DNA of 50,821 bases. Source: an uncultured Sutterella sp. Lineage in GTDB: Bacteria; Pseudomonadota; Gammaproteobacteria; Burkholderiales; Burkholderiaceae_F. The notes below the pieces were generated by a model. It searched no databases and was not told the DNA's origin. It saw only the letters and a list, made by a program, of their open reading frames with translations. The position numbers were made by a program, and so were the translations under genes. Positions 25,513-33,860 of this stretch are shown piece after piece. Each line of letters starts with the position of its first letter. Position 1 is the stretch's first letter. The DNA lies in assembly GCA_905212345.1 (NCBI GenBank), contig CAJMEC010000009.1:1-50821 (forward strand), in the 5' to 3' direction.

Positions 25513-26420
25513 GTTTTGCTTCTTCTCGTGCTTGGGCCTTACAGCAAGTTTTTCGTGGCATTAAAAATGCTAAGGGAGTTTTTTTTCTTGCGTTGATGCT
25601 CGCCAGTTTGTCTTTGACCATCCCTGTTTTTGTCGCAAGCGTTCTCTACAGTCTTTCCGAACCCATCAGAGCGATTCCCGTGGCACCGGAAATTACGGTC
25701 TTTACGTATCAGGACCTCAACAAAGCGCAAATGGATAATCTGCGGGAGCGAATTGGCAGACACGAACACGTAATGAAAATTACGACGATTCCGAAAGACG
25801 AAGCCTTTAAATCTCTCAATGAAAACTTAGGTATCAAGCAAACTTCTCAAGATAAGGCTGCCAATCCGCTACCTGACTTGATTATCGTGACGCTTGACGC
25901 TCAAATGCCTGCTGCCGACATTGAGCGAACGGCCAAAAATATTGAAAAATTAAAAGGCGTCAGCCTTGTCGCTTATGACAGCACTTGGTTAACAAAGTTG
26001 GATGCAATCTCTCATGCAATCAGTAACTTAGGCTGGATATTTATTGTCATCACTTTATCGCTGATTGTCTGCGTTATCGCCGCCAGTGTCAGATTGGCAG
26101 CCGACACCCAAAAGACTGAGCTCAATATGCTCTATCTTTTTGGAGCAACCCCATCTTTTTCTATTCGACCTTACGCATGGCGAGGTTTTCTGACGATGGG
26201 ACTGGCGTCTGTGATTGCCATTGCCTTGTCTTCTTTCGCTACCGGCTACCTTAATGAAGCTCTTCTGGCCGTCGGTGAACAGTATGGCACTCAGATAGCC
26301 ATTTCTCCGTTACCTTGGCAATTTAATGCGGGCTTCATCGTTTTTTGCGCTCTGCTTGGTGGATTAATCGCGAGTATCATTACCCAGCGCGCAATTGCAA
26401 AAATTGAGCGCTTCGACTGA
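25509..26420 (+). CDS. ftsX: Cell division protein FtsX
   Basis: FtsX is the membrane subunit paired with FtsE. The 303-residue protein has four predicted transmembrane segments: about 20-45, 175-200, 225-248 and 272-295. A periplasmic loop of roughly 125 residues follows the first helix; this loop recruits the EnvC-type activator in known systems. It overlaps ftsE by 4 bases. Length is somewhat below E. coli FtsX (352), as usual in betaproteobacteria. Confidence 0.92.
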   Translation: MSFASSRAWALQQVFRGIKNAKGVFFLALMLASLSLTIPVFVASVLYSLSEPIRAIPVAPEITVFTYQDLNKAQMDNLRERIGRHEHVMKITTIPKDEAFKSLNENLGIKQTSQDKAANPLPDLIIVTLDAQMPAADIERTAKNIEKLKGVSLVAYDSTWLTKLDAISHAISNLGWIFIVITLSLIVCVIAASVRLAADTQKTELNMLYLFGATPSFSIRPYAWRGFLTMGLASVIAIALSSFATGYLNEALLAVGEQYGTQIAISPLPWQFNAGFIVFCALLGGLIASIITQRAIAKIERFD

Positions 26421-26452
26421 TACAAGTCCTCTCCATCTTTTTAGGCATCTAC

Positions 26453-27385
26453 ATGGCTGATATCAAAAAAGCTTCCTCTGGCGCTAACGCCCTTGTTCCT
26501 TATCAGAGCAAGGTCCCTAGTGTCATCCCCAGTTTAGGGAACCTAGATGCCTATATTCAGGCAGCCAATCGCTTTCCTATTCTGTCATACGAACAAGAAC
26601 GGGACCTGGTGGAACGCTTACACAAAAATAATGACATGAACGCCGGCCGTGCTTTGGTTATGGCCCACCTGAGATTGGTCATTGCTATTGCGCGTTCCTA
26701 CCTTGGATACGGAATTCCACACGCCGATCTGATTCAAGAAGGCAACATCGGTTTATTGAAAGCCATTAAGCACTATGACCCCACTCACGGCGCTCGTTTA
26801 ATGACATTTGCAGAGTATTGGATTCGCTCTGAAATCCAAGACTACATTGTGAAAAATTGGCGCCAAGTGAAATTGGCCACAACCAAATCTCAAAGAAAAT
26901 TGTTTTTCAATCTCCGCTCCATGCGGGGAGAAAATGCGCTCACCTATTCACAAGCGGACAAAATCGCCCAAGAATTGGATGTTAAACCATCCGAAGTTCT
27001 CGAGATGGAACAAAGGATGTATGGTAATGAAACACCCATTGATTTGCCTGCAGACAATGCCGACGATGACGATCGCAGCAGCGCTCCCATCCAGTGGTTA
27101 TCTTCTACTGCCGACGAGCCCACCACCATCCTTGAGCAAAAGGACGAAGAGCGAATGCAGCAAGAAGGCATCCGCCAAGCACTGGCCAGCCTAGATGAAC
27201 GCAGCCGCCATGTGATTATGGCCCGCTGGCTCAATGTCGATGAAAATGGCAATAACACTCCCAAAACTTTGCAGGAACTTGCTCAAGAGCTGGGGGTGTC
27301 GGCTGAACGGGTCCGACAAATAGAAAAAAATGCTTTAACGAAAATGAGGAAAGCGCTAACTGCGCCGTCAGATGAGTATGTTTAG
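26453..27385 (+). CDS. rpoH: RNA polymerase heat-shock sigma factor sigma-32
   Basis: RpoH directs heat-shock transcription. The 310-residue protein has region 2 (DLIQEGNIGLLKAIKHYDP, then AEYWIRSEIQDYIVKNW), the RpoH box QRKLFFNLR that separates it from RpoD and RpoS, and region 4 with LQELAQELGVSAERVRQIE. An acidic stretch near residues 205-215 is longer than in E. coli. The ftsE-ftsX-rpoH order matches enterobacteria. The end overlaps trmL by 14 bases. Confidence 0.96.
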   Translation: MADIKKASSGANALVPYQSKVPSVIPSLGNLDAYIQAANRFPILSYEQERDLVERLHKNNDMNAGRALVMAHLRLVIAIARSYLGYGIPHADLIQEGNIGLLKAIKHYDPTHGARLMTFAEYWIRSEIQDYIVKNWRQVKLATTKSQRKLFFNLRSMRGENALTYSQADKIAQELDVKPSEVLEMEQRMYGNETPIDLPADNADDDDRSSAPIQWLSSTADEPTTILEQKDEERMQQEGIRQALASLDERSRHVIMARWLNVDENGNNTPKTLQELAQELGVSAERVRQIEKNALTKMRKALTAPSDEYV

Positions 27386-27848
27386 AATTGTTCTTGTTGC
27401 TCCGGAAATCCCGCCTAATACCGGCAATATCATCCGTTTGTCCGCTAATACGGGTTGTGAATTACACCTTGTTGAACCTCTCGGATTTACATTAGAAGAC
27501 AAACATATGATCCGAGCCGGACTGGATTATCACGAGTACGCAACAGTAAAAGTGCATAAAAGTTTTGATGCGTTTTTAGAAAGCGAACATCCCGACCGCG
27601 ACCGAATGTTTGCCATGACAACAAAGGGTTCGCATCCTTTTGCGGACTCTCACTTCTTGCCTGGAGATTGGTTTGTCTTTGGCAGTGAAGGACACGGACT
27701 TCCCGATAACATTCGAAACAGTTTCCCTGAACAACAGCGCATTCGCCTGCCGATGCGTCCTCACAATCGGTCGTTGAATCTTTCTAACACCGTTGCCATT
27801 ACCGTATATGAAGCTTGGAGACAGAATAACTATGAAGGCGGCTTATAG
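27372..27848 (+). CDS. trmL: tRNA (cytidine/uridine-34-2'-O)-methyltransferase TrmL
   Basis: TrmL methylates the wobble ribose of certain leucine tRNAs. The 158-residue SPOUT protein has PEIPPNTGNIIRLSANTG near the start, FGSEGHGLP, and the knot motif RLPMRPHNRSLNLSNTVAI. It begins inside the end of rpoH, at ATG 27372 or the in-frame ATG two codons on. A GC-rich 6-bp hairpin spans its stop codon. Confidence 0.94.
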   Translation: MSMFRIVLVAPEIPPNTGNIIRLSANTGCELHLVEPLGFTLEDKHMIRAGLDYHEYATVKVHKSFDAFLESEHPDRDRMFAMTTKGSHPFADSHFLPGDWFVFGSEGHGLPDNIRNSFPEQQRIRLPMRPHNRSLNLSNTVAITVYEAWRQNNYEGGL

Positions 27849-27863
27849 CCGCCCCCGGAGTAT

Positions 27864-28562
27864 TTAACTGTTACTTGTCTTTTTCTGATTCAGGCTCTCA
27901 AGTAAATAGCGATCCATGTGTCGCTCCGCTGCAAAAACGGCAGCCTGAACGCGAGAGCTAAAATCGAAACGTCTCATAATGCGCTGTAAATGAGCTTTGA
28001 CAGTGCTTTCAGACATATTCAATAACTTAGCCATTTCACGGTTGCTGGCTCCCTGCGCCAAACAGCCTAAAATCTGGCGTTCGCGTTCGGTGAGACTTTT
28101 TACCGTTTCCGGACGAACCTCGGGCATTAATGAAAGATGTTTAGCTCTGATTCCATTAACAAATTTGCTGGTCATCTCTGGTGACATCACACTTTCCCCA
28201 GCCACGACTTGACGCACACTGTTAACCAAATATTCGGCATCAATGTTTTTGACGAGGTACCCTCTGGCTCCGAGTACAAAAGCTTCTTTCAGATCCTCGG
28301 CATCTTCACTGACTGTCAGCATCACAACCGGAAGTTCGCGATTAGTTGCCAACATCTGAGCGAGTGCTTCGGTTCCATTCATCACGGGCATATCTAAATC
28401 CAAAAGCACCAGATCCGGCTTCAGCTGCTCGGCTAACTTAACCCCTTCCAATCCGTCAGAGGCCTCCCCCACAATTTCAAAATCTGGCTGTCTACTCAAC
28501 AGTGCCTTCAAACCAGAGCGAAATAAAGTGTGGTCATCTACTAACAAAATCCGAATACTCAT
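27864..28562 (-). CDS. NarL/FixJ-family response regulator
   Basis: This 232-residue regulator has a receiver domain (about 1-125) with the acid pair Asp9-Asp10, the phosphoacceptor Asp55 in VLLDLDMP and a conserved threonine in MLTVSE. A LuxR-type helix-turn-helix follows (about 160-220, LTERERQILGCLAQGASNREMAKLLNMSESTVKAHLQRIM). It resembles NarL/NarP. The start overlaps the stop of the sensor kinase by one base (TAATG), so the pair is co-translated. Targets are not visible in this window. Convergent with trmL. Confidence 0.88.
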   Translation of the reverse strand: MSIRILLVDDHTLFRSGLKALLSRQPDFEIVGEASDGLEGVKLAEQLKPDLVLLDLDMPVMNGTEALAQMLATNRELPVVMLTVSEDAEDLKEAFVLGARGYLVKNIDAEYLVNSVRQVVAGESVMSPEMTSKFVNGIRAKHLSLMPEVRPETVKSLTERERQILGCLAQGASNREMAKLLNMSESTVKAHLQRIMRRFDFSSRVQAAVFAAERHMDRYLLESLNQKKTSNS

Positions 28563-30469
28563 TAACGTCCCTCTTTGGGCAAAATCAATTTCACAGTAGT
28601 GCCTTGATCAATTTCAGATTCAATTTCAATCTGAGCGTTTACTTTCTGAGCACGTTCTCGCATGATAGACAATCCGACGTGGCTTTGCTTTCGTTCGGAC
28701 AGCAATTGTGGATCAATACCGATGCCATCATCCATCACCGTCATTTCAAAACGACTGTCATCATTGCGAATGTTAACCATTACCGTACGTGCCCGAGCAT
28801 GCTTTCTAACATTGGATAGAGCTTCTTGCAAAATAAAAATGACTTGTAACTTTTGAGTTGAAGACAACGTCATTCCGTCATCCTGAATGTTTAAATGAGT
28901 TTTCACATTCGTCTGTCGCTCAAAACGTTGCAACACACTTTGAACAAGTTCACCCAACTCCTCTTTATAAACACGCGTTCGGAAATTAAGAAGCAATTCC
29001 CTTACATCGTCGTAGCACTCTTGAACGCCAGCCTTAATTTGTTTAATACCATCATCAATTTGCTCTGAGTTCTTATCTTTCAATGCCCCTTCTAACATCT
29101 GCACTTGAAGATTAACGAAAGACAAAGTCTGTGCAATAGAGTCGTGTAAATTCTGTGCCAATATATTGCGTTCCTGCGCAACCGCCATTTGTTGGTCCAA
29201 AGCCGCCAAGCGCATGTTTTCAATAGCGGCCCCAAAGTGACGGCCCAAGTTTTCCAGAAGCATATCCAATGCTCTGTCTTCGGAGAGTTTGTCACGATAA
29301 AAGAGGACAAAAATACCAATATTTTTTTGACGATATCGAATGTGATAAGCCACCCTCAATATGAAACGGTTATGGGAGACGTCCAGGTTGACAGGCTGAT
29401 CAGGTTCTTCAATTCTGAGCGGATAAGGACTAGCAAATATTTGCTGGCACAATGGCTCGGAGATTTTTTCACACTCGTGAGTGCCGCTCTCACTGAGGCC
29501 CTTTTTCAAAACGCTTTCCAATTGGTTGCGATTTTCGTTCCAAAAACAAACTTGAGCTGCCGGAGCCCCTGTTAAGGTTAAAACACGAGCAATAAAAGAC
29601 TCCAACATCTCTTCAACGGAATGTTGTTCACCCAAAAACGCAGTCAACCCATATAGGGCTGTCAAATGCGCATTTTTTTCTGCCAAAGAAGCGGTTTTTT
29701 CTTCAACTCTACTTTCCAAATTGGAATAAATATCATCCAAGTGGGTAGCCAATTCATTAAAACCAGCAGAAATTTCGGAAAATTCCTGAGTTCCTTCCGT
29801 ATGCACCCTCGTCTTCCAGTCCCCCGCTTTCAACCGCTCGATTCCAGCCTGTAGCTGATTCAATGGTCTTAGTACAGAAGCAAACAAAAACCACATCACA
29901 ACGATGACACTCAGAATCGACAATCCTCCCAAGGCAACCTGTGTGAAGCGCAATACGACAATGTTACGATTTACCTCTGCGTCGGTTAGGTTTTGCCACT
30001 CGTCAAGTTCACTGTTCAGAGAATCGAGACCGGCCAATATTTCCTGTCTGCTGCGGGTTCCTACGCTATGCGTTTCATTCCACTTTAAAAGCAAGGGTTT
30101 GACACTTTGACGCCATGTTTCGTCGATTCTGCTCAAAATCTTATCAATTCGTTCATCACGAGCCATCACGCGGTAGGTAGAACCGTCATCCAAAATGGCT
30201 AAATTTAGCGTCTGGTCAACACGCCAAACAACCCCTTGGATATCGACCGTTAAATTCTTTGAATGCACCGTGGTCAGGTCGTAGCCTACTTGGTATAACT
30301 CTGCACGGATGTCACTCGCTCTGCGCATAACTTCCGTTGTGATTTCCATTTGTTTAGACAAAAAAAGCGTATAAACAACCGAGGCGATGAGCAAAATCAC
30401 CCAAAGCAGCGCCAATCTCAACAGACGACTGGAAAGTTGTGGAGCTTCTGTAACGTTTTTTAGTGTCAT
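28562..30469 (-). CDS. NarX-like sensor histidine kinase
   Basis: This kinase has about 635 residues. Two transmembrane helices (about 13-36 and 175-198) flank a periplasmic sensor region, followed by a HAMP domain (LRPLNQLQAGIERLKAGDW), a GAF-like region (about 275-420), a HisKA_3 phosphoacceptor region (ILAQNLHDSIAQ, His near 440) and a C-terminal HATPase (DDGIGIDPQLL, HVGLSIMRERA). This layout matches NarX/NarQ nitrate sensors. The P-box nitrate-binding motif is not clearly kept, so the ligand is uncertain. The start is unclear: ATG 30469 directly follows a terminator tail, and GTG 30499 lies within that hairpin. Neither has a good ribosome binding site. Confidence 0.83.
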   Translation of the reverse strand: MTLKNVTEAPQLSSRLLRLALLWVILLIASVVYTLFLSKQMEITTEVMRRASDIRAELYQVGYDLTTVHSKNLTVDIQGVVWRVDQTLNLAILDDGSTYRVMARDERIDKILSRIDETWRQSVKPLLLKWNETHSVGTRSRQEILAGLDSLNSELDEWQNLTDAEVNRNIVVLRFTQVALGGLSILSVIVVMWFLFASVLRPLNQLQAGIERLKAGDWKTRVHTEGTQEFSEISAGFNELATHLDDIYSNLESRVEEKTASLAEKNAHLTALYGLTAFLGEQHSVEEMLESFIARVLTLTGAPAAQVCFWNENRNQLESVLKKGLSESGTHECEKISEPLCQQIFASPYPLRIEEPDQPVNLDVSHNRFILRVAYHIRYRQKNIGIFVLFYRDKLSEDRALDMLLENLGRHFGAAIENMRLAALDQQMAVAQERNILAQNLHDSIAQTLSFVNLQVQMLEGALKDKNSEQIDDGIKQIKAGVQECYDDVRELLLNFRTRVYKEELGELVQSVLQRFERQTNVKTHLNIQDDGMTLSSTQKLQVIFILQEALSNVRKHARARTVMVNIRNDDSRFEMTVMDDGIGIDPQLLSERKQSHVGLSIMRERAQKVNAQIEIESEIDQGTTVKLILPKEGR

Positions 30470-30471
30470 AA

Positions 30472-30522
30472 AACAAAAAGGGGAAAAGTTTCTCAGCACC
30501 CTTGCTGATGTCTTCTCCCCTT
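30472..30522 (-). terminator. Terminator-like hairpin after secB, touching the narX-like start
   Basis: On the minus strand AAGGGGA (30522-30516) pairs with TCCCCTT (30484-30478), with an inner TCAGC/GCTGA helix, then TTTTTGTTTT. It lies 23 bases after the secB stop and runs right up to the ATG of the sensor kinase. Confidence 0.75.
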
Positions 30523-30544
30523 CAACGGTTTGTATGAACCTGAA

Positions 30545-31057
30545 TTAGTTTTGTTGTTCAGCCTTTGCTTGATCGGCAGCGACAGCCGCTTGAGCCAAGC
30601 GTTGTTGATACAACATTTCAAAATTCATTTCCGGCAAGTTGACCGGAGCCATTGTCGTACGGGTAATCAAGTCAGCAACATTGGCACGCAAATACGGATA
30701 AACAATGGTCGGACAAATAACATTGCCGATGTGTGCCATTTGTTCGTCCGTAAAGCCGCGAATTTGGAAAATACCGGCCTGTTTAACTTCGGCAATCAAC
30801 ATAACGTTTTCGGCAGCCTTAATCGTCACTGTAGCGCGAACCGTTACTTCACGATGTGCATCATCAAGCTTCTTTAAACTGACTTCAAACTGCATGTCAA
30901 CCGTCGGCTGTTGTTGAAGAGGAGTCACAAAAACTTCCGGAGCATGCGGCATTTCCAAAGAAGCATCCTTCATGTAGCAGCGTTCAAGTTGGAACGCATT
31001 AGCAGAAGCATCTTGTTGTTGATCTTGTTGGGCAACACTGTTGTTTTCTTCAGCCAT
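30545..31057 (-). CDS. secB: Protein-export chaperone SecB
   Basis: SecB is a cytosolic tetrameric chaperone that holds preproteins unfolded for SecA. The 170-residue protein has the family core: FQLERCYMKDASLEMPHAPEVF near the start, VKQAGIFQIRGF, and the C-terminal CPTIVYPYLRANVADLITR and NLPEMNFEMLYQQR. A short glutamine-rich N-terminal tail and an alanine-rich C-terminal tail flank it. It follows the rhodanese gene by 36 bases on the same strand. In many betaproteobacteria a grxC glutaredoxin gene lies between them; it is absent here. Confidence 0.95.
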   Translation of the reverse strand: MAEENNSVAQQDQQQDASANAFQLERCYMKDASLEMPHAPEVFVTPLQQQPTVDMQFEVSLKKLDDAHREVTVRATVTIKAAENVMLIAEVKQAGIFQIRGFTDEQMAHIGNVICPTIVYPYLRANVADLITRTTMAPVNLPEMNFEMLYQQRLAQAAVAADQAKAEQQN

Positions 31058-31093
31058 TTTTAAATCCTTTCGGTGTTTCAGTTAAATTGATCT

Positions 31094-31498
31094 CTAGCGG
31101 GTAAAGGGCAACTTGGCGTCTACCCAACCTTTAATACCGCCTTCAAGGACAAAAACATCTTTATAGCCCTTGGCGCGCAAAATCTTTGCAGCCTTTTGGC
31201 TCGACGATGTCACGGTATCGACTACGATAACCGGTCGATCATTCGGAACCTCATTGATGCGCCCTTCAAAACCTTCCATTGGGATACTCTTTGAATTGGC
31301 AATGGCGCCACGCTTAAAATCTTTCGTGGCACGCACATCCAACACGAAGGCGTTTTTCTTATTAATGTAGTCTATAGCCTCTTCGTTGCTAAGACTGGGA
31401 CCCATACTACGCTTACGAATAACGGGTTCGAGCAAAAAGGCGCCGGATACCAAAATCACGGCCACCAACACAATATTGTCAAGTAAAAATTCAAACAC
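31094..31498 (-). CDS. Membrane-anchored rhodanese-like protein lacking the catalytic cysteine
   Basis: This 134-residue protein has one N-terminal transmembrane helix (about 5-25) and a rhodanese domain (about 35-130) with FVLDVRATKDFKRGAI and VLEGGIKGWVDAKLP. In active rhodaneses the loop after the VIVV strand reads CxxGxR-like; here it is VIVVDTVTSSSQKAA. The protein contains no cysteine at all, so sulfur transfer by the usual route is not possible. It may be a binding or scaffold domain. It sits upstream of secB, where betaproteobacteria usually carry an active homologue. Confidence 0.88.
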   Translation of the reverse strand: MFEFLLDNIVLVAVILVSGAFLLEPVIRKRSMGPSLSNEEAIDYINKKNAFVLDVRATKDFKRGAIANSKSIPMEGFEGRINEVPNDRPVIVVDTVTSSSQKAAKILRAKGYKDVFVLEGGIKGWVDAKLPFTR

Positions 31499-31546
31499 GA
31501 TGTTCTCGCTACTGATCAGTCAAAGAAAAAGCGGTCGGTCATAAAA

Positions 31547-31572
31547 ATCCCAATCGCATCTTGATTTGGGAT
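31547..31572 (-). terminator. Terminator-like hairpin in the leader of the rhodanese-secB transcript
   Basis: On the minus strand ATCCCAA (31572-31566) pairs with TTGGGAT (31553-31547), with a further GA/TC pairing after a bulge, followed by TTTTTAT. No minus-strand gene lies upstream, so it sits inside the 5' leader, about 50 bases before the rhodanese start. Confidence 0.5.
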
Positions 31573-31680
31573 AGTACAACAAATTACAACTTTTTGTGCA
31601 TTGGCGATTCTCCGAATTGGCCTTTTCTTTTAAAATTGTGAGGTTACTTCCCATTTCTCATTTTTATAGAGATTGATCCT

Positions 31681-32430
31681 ATGTTTAAGCTTGTACTGAT
31701 GCGACACGGCGAAAGCCAGTGGAATTTGGAAAACCGTTTTACGGGTTGGACTGACGTTGACTTGACAGAGAAGGGACGAGAAGAGGCCCGCAAAGCAGGA
31801 GAATTGTTAAAAGCCGAAGGCTTTGATTTTGATATCGCCTATACAAGCGTGCTACGTCGTGCCATCCGTACGTTATGGATCGCTTTGGATGCCATGGATC
31901 GTATGTATCTGCCGGTTAAAAATTCATGGCGCTTGAACGAAAGACATTATGGTGCGCTTCAAGGCTTAAATAAAGCAGAAACGGCTGCCAAATATGGAGA
32001 TGATCAAGTTTTGATCTGGCGTCGCGCATACGCTATTCCGCCCAATCCCCTTTCTCCCGAAGACGAACGTTGGGCAGGCAGAGACCCCCGTTACGCAAGC
32101 TTAAAACCGGAAGAAATCCCGGCCACTGAATGTCTAAAAGATACAGTTGCCCGTGTCATTCCGTATTGGAAAGAAGAAATCGAACCGACGATTCGTTCCG
32201 GGAAACGTGTTCTGATTGCGGCTCACGGCAATTCTCTTCGCGCTTTGATCAAGTATATTGACAATATCAGCGATGAAGATATCGTTCACTTGAATATTCC
32301 GACTGCCCGACCGATTGTCTACGAGTTCGATGACAATATGAAACCTATCCGCCACTACTATCTTGGCAATCAGGCGGAAATTGAAGCTGCAATGGCTGCC
32401 GTTGCGGCGCAAGGTAAAGCAAAGAAGTGA
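31681..32430 (+). CDS. gpmA: 2,3-bisphosphoglycerate-dependent phosphoglycerate mutase
   Basis: GpmA interconverts 3- and 2-phosphoglycerate in glycolysis. The 249-residue protein (250 in E. coli) has LMRHGESQWN with the phospho-histidine His9, NRFTGWTDVDLTEKG, the NERHYGALQGLNK segment and the second histidine in IAAHGNSLRAL. An alanine-rich tail ends the protein. It is the first gene of a plus-strand run; its stop overlaps the GTG start of the EnvC-like gene. Confidence 0.96.
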   Translation: MFKLVLMRHGESQWNLENRFTGWTDVDLTEKGREEARKAGELLKAEGFDFDIAYTSVLRRAIRTLWIALDAMDRMYLPVKNSWRLNERHYGALQGLNKAETAAKYGDDQVLIWRRAYAIPPNPLSPEDERWAGRDPRYASLKPEEIPATECLKDTVARVIPYWKEEIEPTIRSGKRVLIAAHGNSLRALIKYIDNISDEDIVHLNIPTARPIVYEFDDNMKPIRHYYLGNQAEIEAAMAAVAAQGKAKK

Positions 32431-33851
32431 GATTGATTGCGCGTTCTTTAGGCGTATTTTTAAAAGCGCTCGGTCTGGCGAGCGCTTTGCTCTGTCTGAG
32501 TGTTTCCCCGTTAGGCCAATACTACGGGGAAGGAGAGGCGTGCGCTCAAACGACTCAGAAGAAAACTAATGCCAAGAAAACAACGCGCTCTTCCGCTAAA
32601 ACAACTGCCAAAAAAAGTACTTCAAGTAAAAAAAACAACTCAAAGACGGTCTCCCAAAAAACAACAGCAAAAAGTACAGACGACGTTAGTGAAAAACGCC
32701 GTAATGAACTGCAGACCCAACAGAAATCTTTGCAAGAACAACTGGGTTCGTTAAAGAAACAGTTGTCCCAAGCCGAAGCCAGTCAAAATGAGGCAAGCGA
32801 TGCTTTAGCGGCTAGCGAAGAGGCCATTTCAAAAGCCAATCGCCGTCTTCGTGAATTAAGCACCGAACGTACACAAGTTGAAAAACGGCTAAAAGAATTG
32901 CGAGAGCAAGAGCTGTCTGTGAGCGGACAATTGACCAGCGCCGAAAAACAAAGTCGAGCGATTGCCCGTGCACAGTTTCTGAATTCCCGACGTCAGTCTT
33001 GGCAAACATTAATTGCGGGCAATAATCCCCACGAAGTAGCCCGAGACGCCGCTTCCCTTCAGTATTTTGCTCGAGCTCAGCAACAGGCCGTCAATCAGCT
33101 GTCTAAACAACAGGCTGGCATTCACTCAGTCTCAGAAGAAACGCAAAGCAAACGCAAAGAACTCGCAAATATTGAGGCCAACGAAAAGAAAGGCCGCGAA
33201 CAGCTGATGCGAGAACAGCAAACTCGTAAACAGACTTTAGAGAAACTGAAAAAACAAATTTCCGAGCAACGAGCCTCCATTGATAAGTTGGAACGAGATC
33301 AGCAACGATTAGGACAATTGGTTGCCAATATTGACAAAGTGTTAGCCCAACGCAAAGCAGAAGCAGAGCGCAGAGCTCAACAAGCTCGCAAGAAGCAACC
33401 GGCCAGCGGGAAAGTATCCGTTGGAGGAAAGACTCCTTCTGGCGTATTTGCTAAACAAAAAGGCAAATTGTTAATGCCAGCGCTGGGTAAAATCACGGGA
33501 CGCTATGGGCAAGCTCGAGCGAATGTTTCCGGTAAGAGCACAACATGGAGAGGCTTGATGATCCAAGCTCGCCAAGGCAGCGACGTTTTGGCTTGTGCCA
33601 ATGGTCAGGTTGTGTTTTCTGATTGGCTACGTGGTTTCGGCAATTTAATTATTGTTGACCATGGTGACGGTTATCTCTCCATTTACGCTAATAACGAGTC
33701 TCTTTACAAGAGCGTTGGCGATAAGGTCTCTCGCGGCGAAACAATTGCCTCTGTAGGTAATACAGGCGGAGAAGAACTTCCCGGCCTATATTTTGAACTT
33801 CGCAGAAACGGACAACCCTTCAATCCTCTGCCGTGGATTGGTAAAGATTAA
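32427..33851 (+). CDS. envC: EnvC-like murein hydrolase activator (coiled coil, degenerate LytM)
   Basis: This 474-residue secreted protein starts at GTG 32427, overlapping the gpmA stop by 4 bases. After a signal peptide (about 1-40) come a lysine/threonine/serine-rich stretch (about 42-85), long coiled coils (about 90-300) and a C-terminal LytM (M23) domain (about 350-474). The zinc ligands of active M23 peptidases are missing: the first-histidine region reads STTWRGLMI and the final HxH position reads LYFELRR. That pattern fits EnvC, which activates amidases under FtsEX control instead of cutting murein. NlpD is a less likely alternative, as no lipobox or LysM is seen. ctpA follows after 9 bases. 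Confidence 0.87.
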   Translation: MRLIARSLGVFLKALGLASALLCLSVSPLGQYYGEGEACAQTTQKKTNAKKTTRSSAKTTAKKSTSSKKNNSKTVSQKTTAKSTDDVSEKRRNELQTQQKSLQEQLGSLKKQLSQAEASQNEASDALAASEEAISKANRRLRELSTERTQVEKRLKELREQELSVSGQLTSAEKQSRAIARAQFLNSRRQSWQTLIAGNNPHEVARDAASLQYFARAQQQAVNQLSKQQAGIHSVSEETQSKRKELANIEANEKKGREQLMREQQTRKQTLEKLKKQISEQRASIDKLERDQQRLGQLVANIDKVLAQRKAEAERRAQQARKKQPASGKVSVGGKTPSGVFAKQKGKLLMPALGKITGRYGQARANVSGKSTTWRGLMIQARQGSDVLACANGQVVFSDWLRGFGNLIIVDHGDGYLSIYANNESLYKSVGDKVSRGETIASVGNTGGEELPGLYFELRRNGQPFNPLPWIGKD

Positions 33852-33860
33852 AAGAAAAAC

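Noticed and set aside
27837..27853. GC-rich hairpin over the trmL stop codon as a terminator
   Set aside because: The 6-bp stem GGCGGC/GCCGCC is not followed by a T-run on either strand, so a terminator call is not supported.
31573..31680. Sigma-70 promoter for gpmA
   Set aside because: TAAAAT near 31636 is a fair -10 box, but no -35 box lies at an acceptable distance, so I did not list it.
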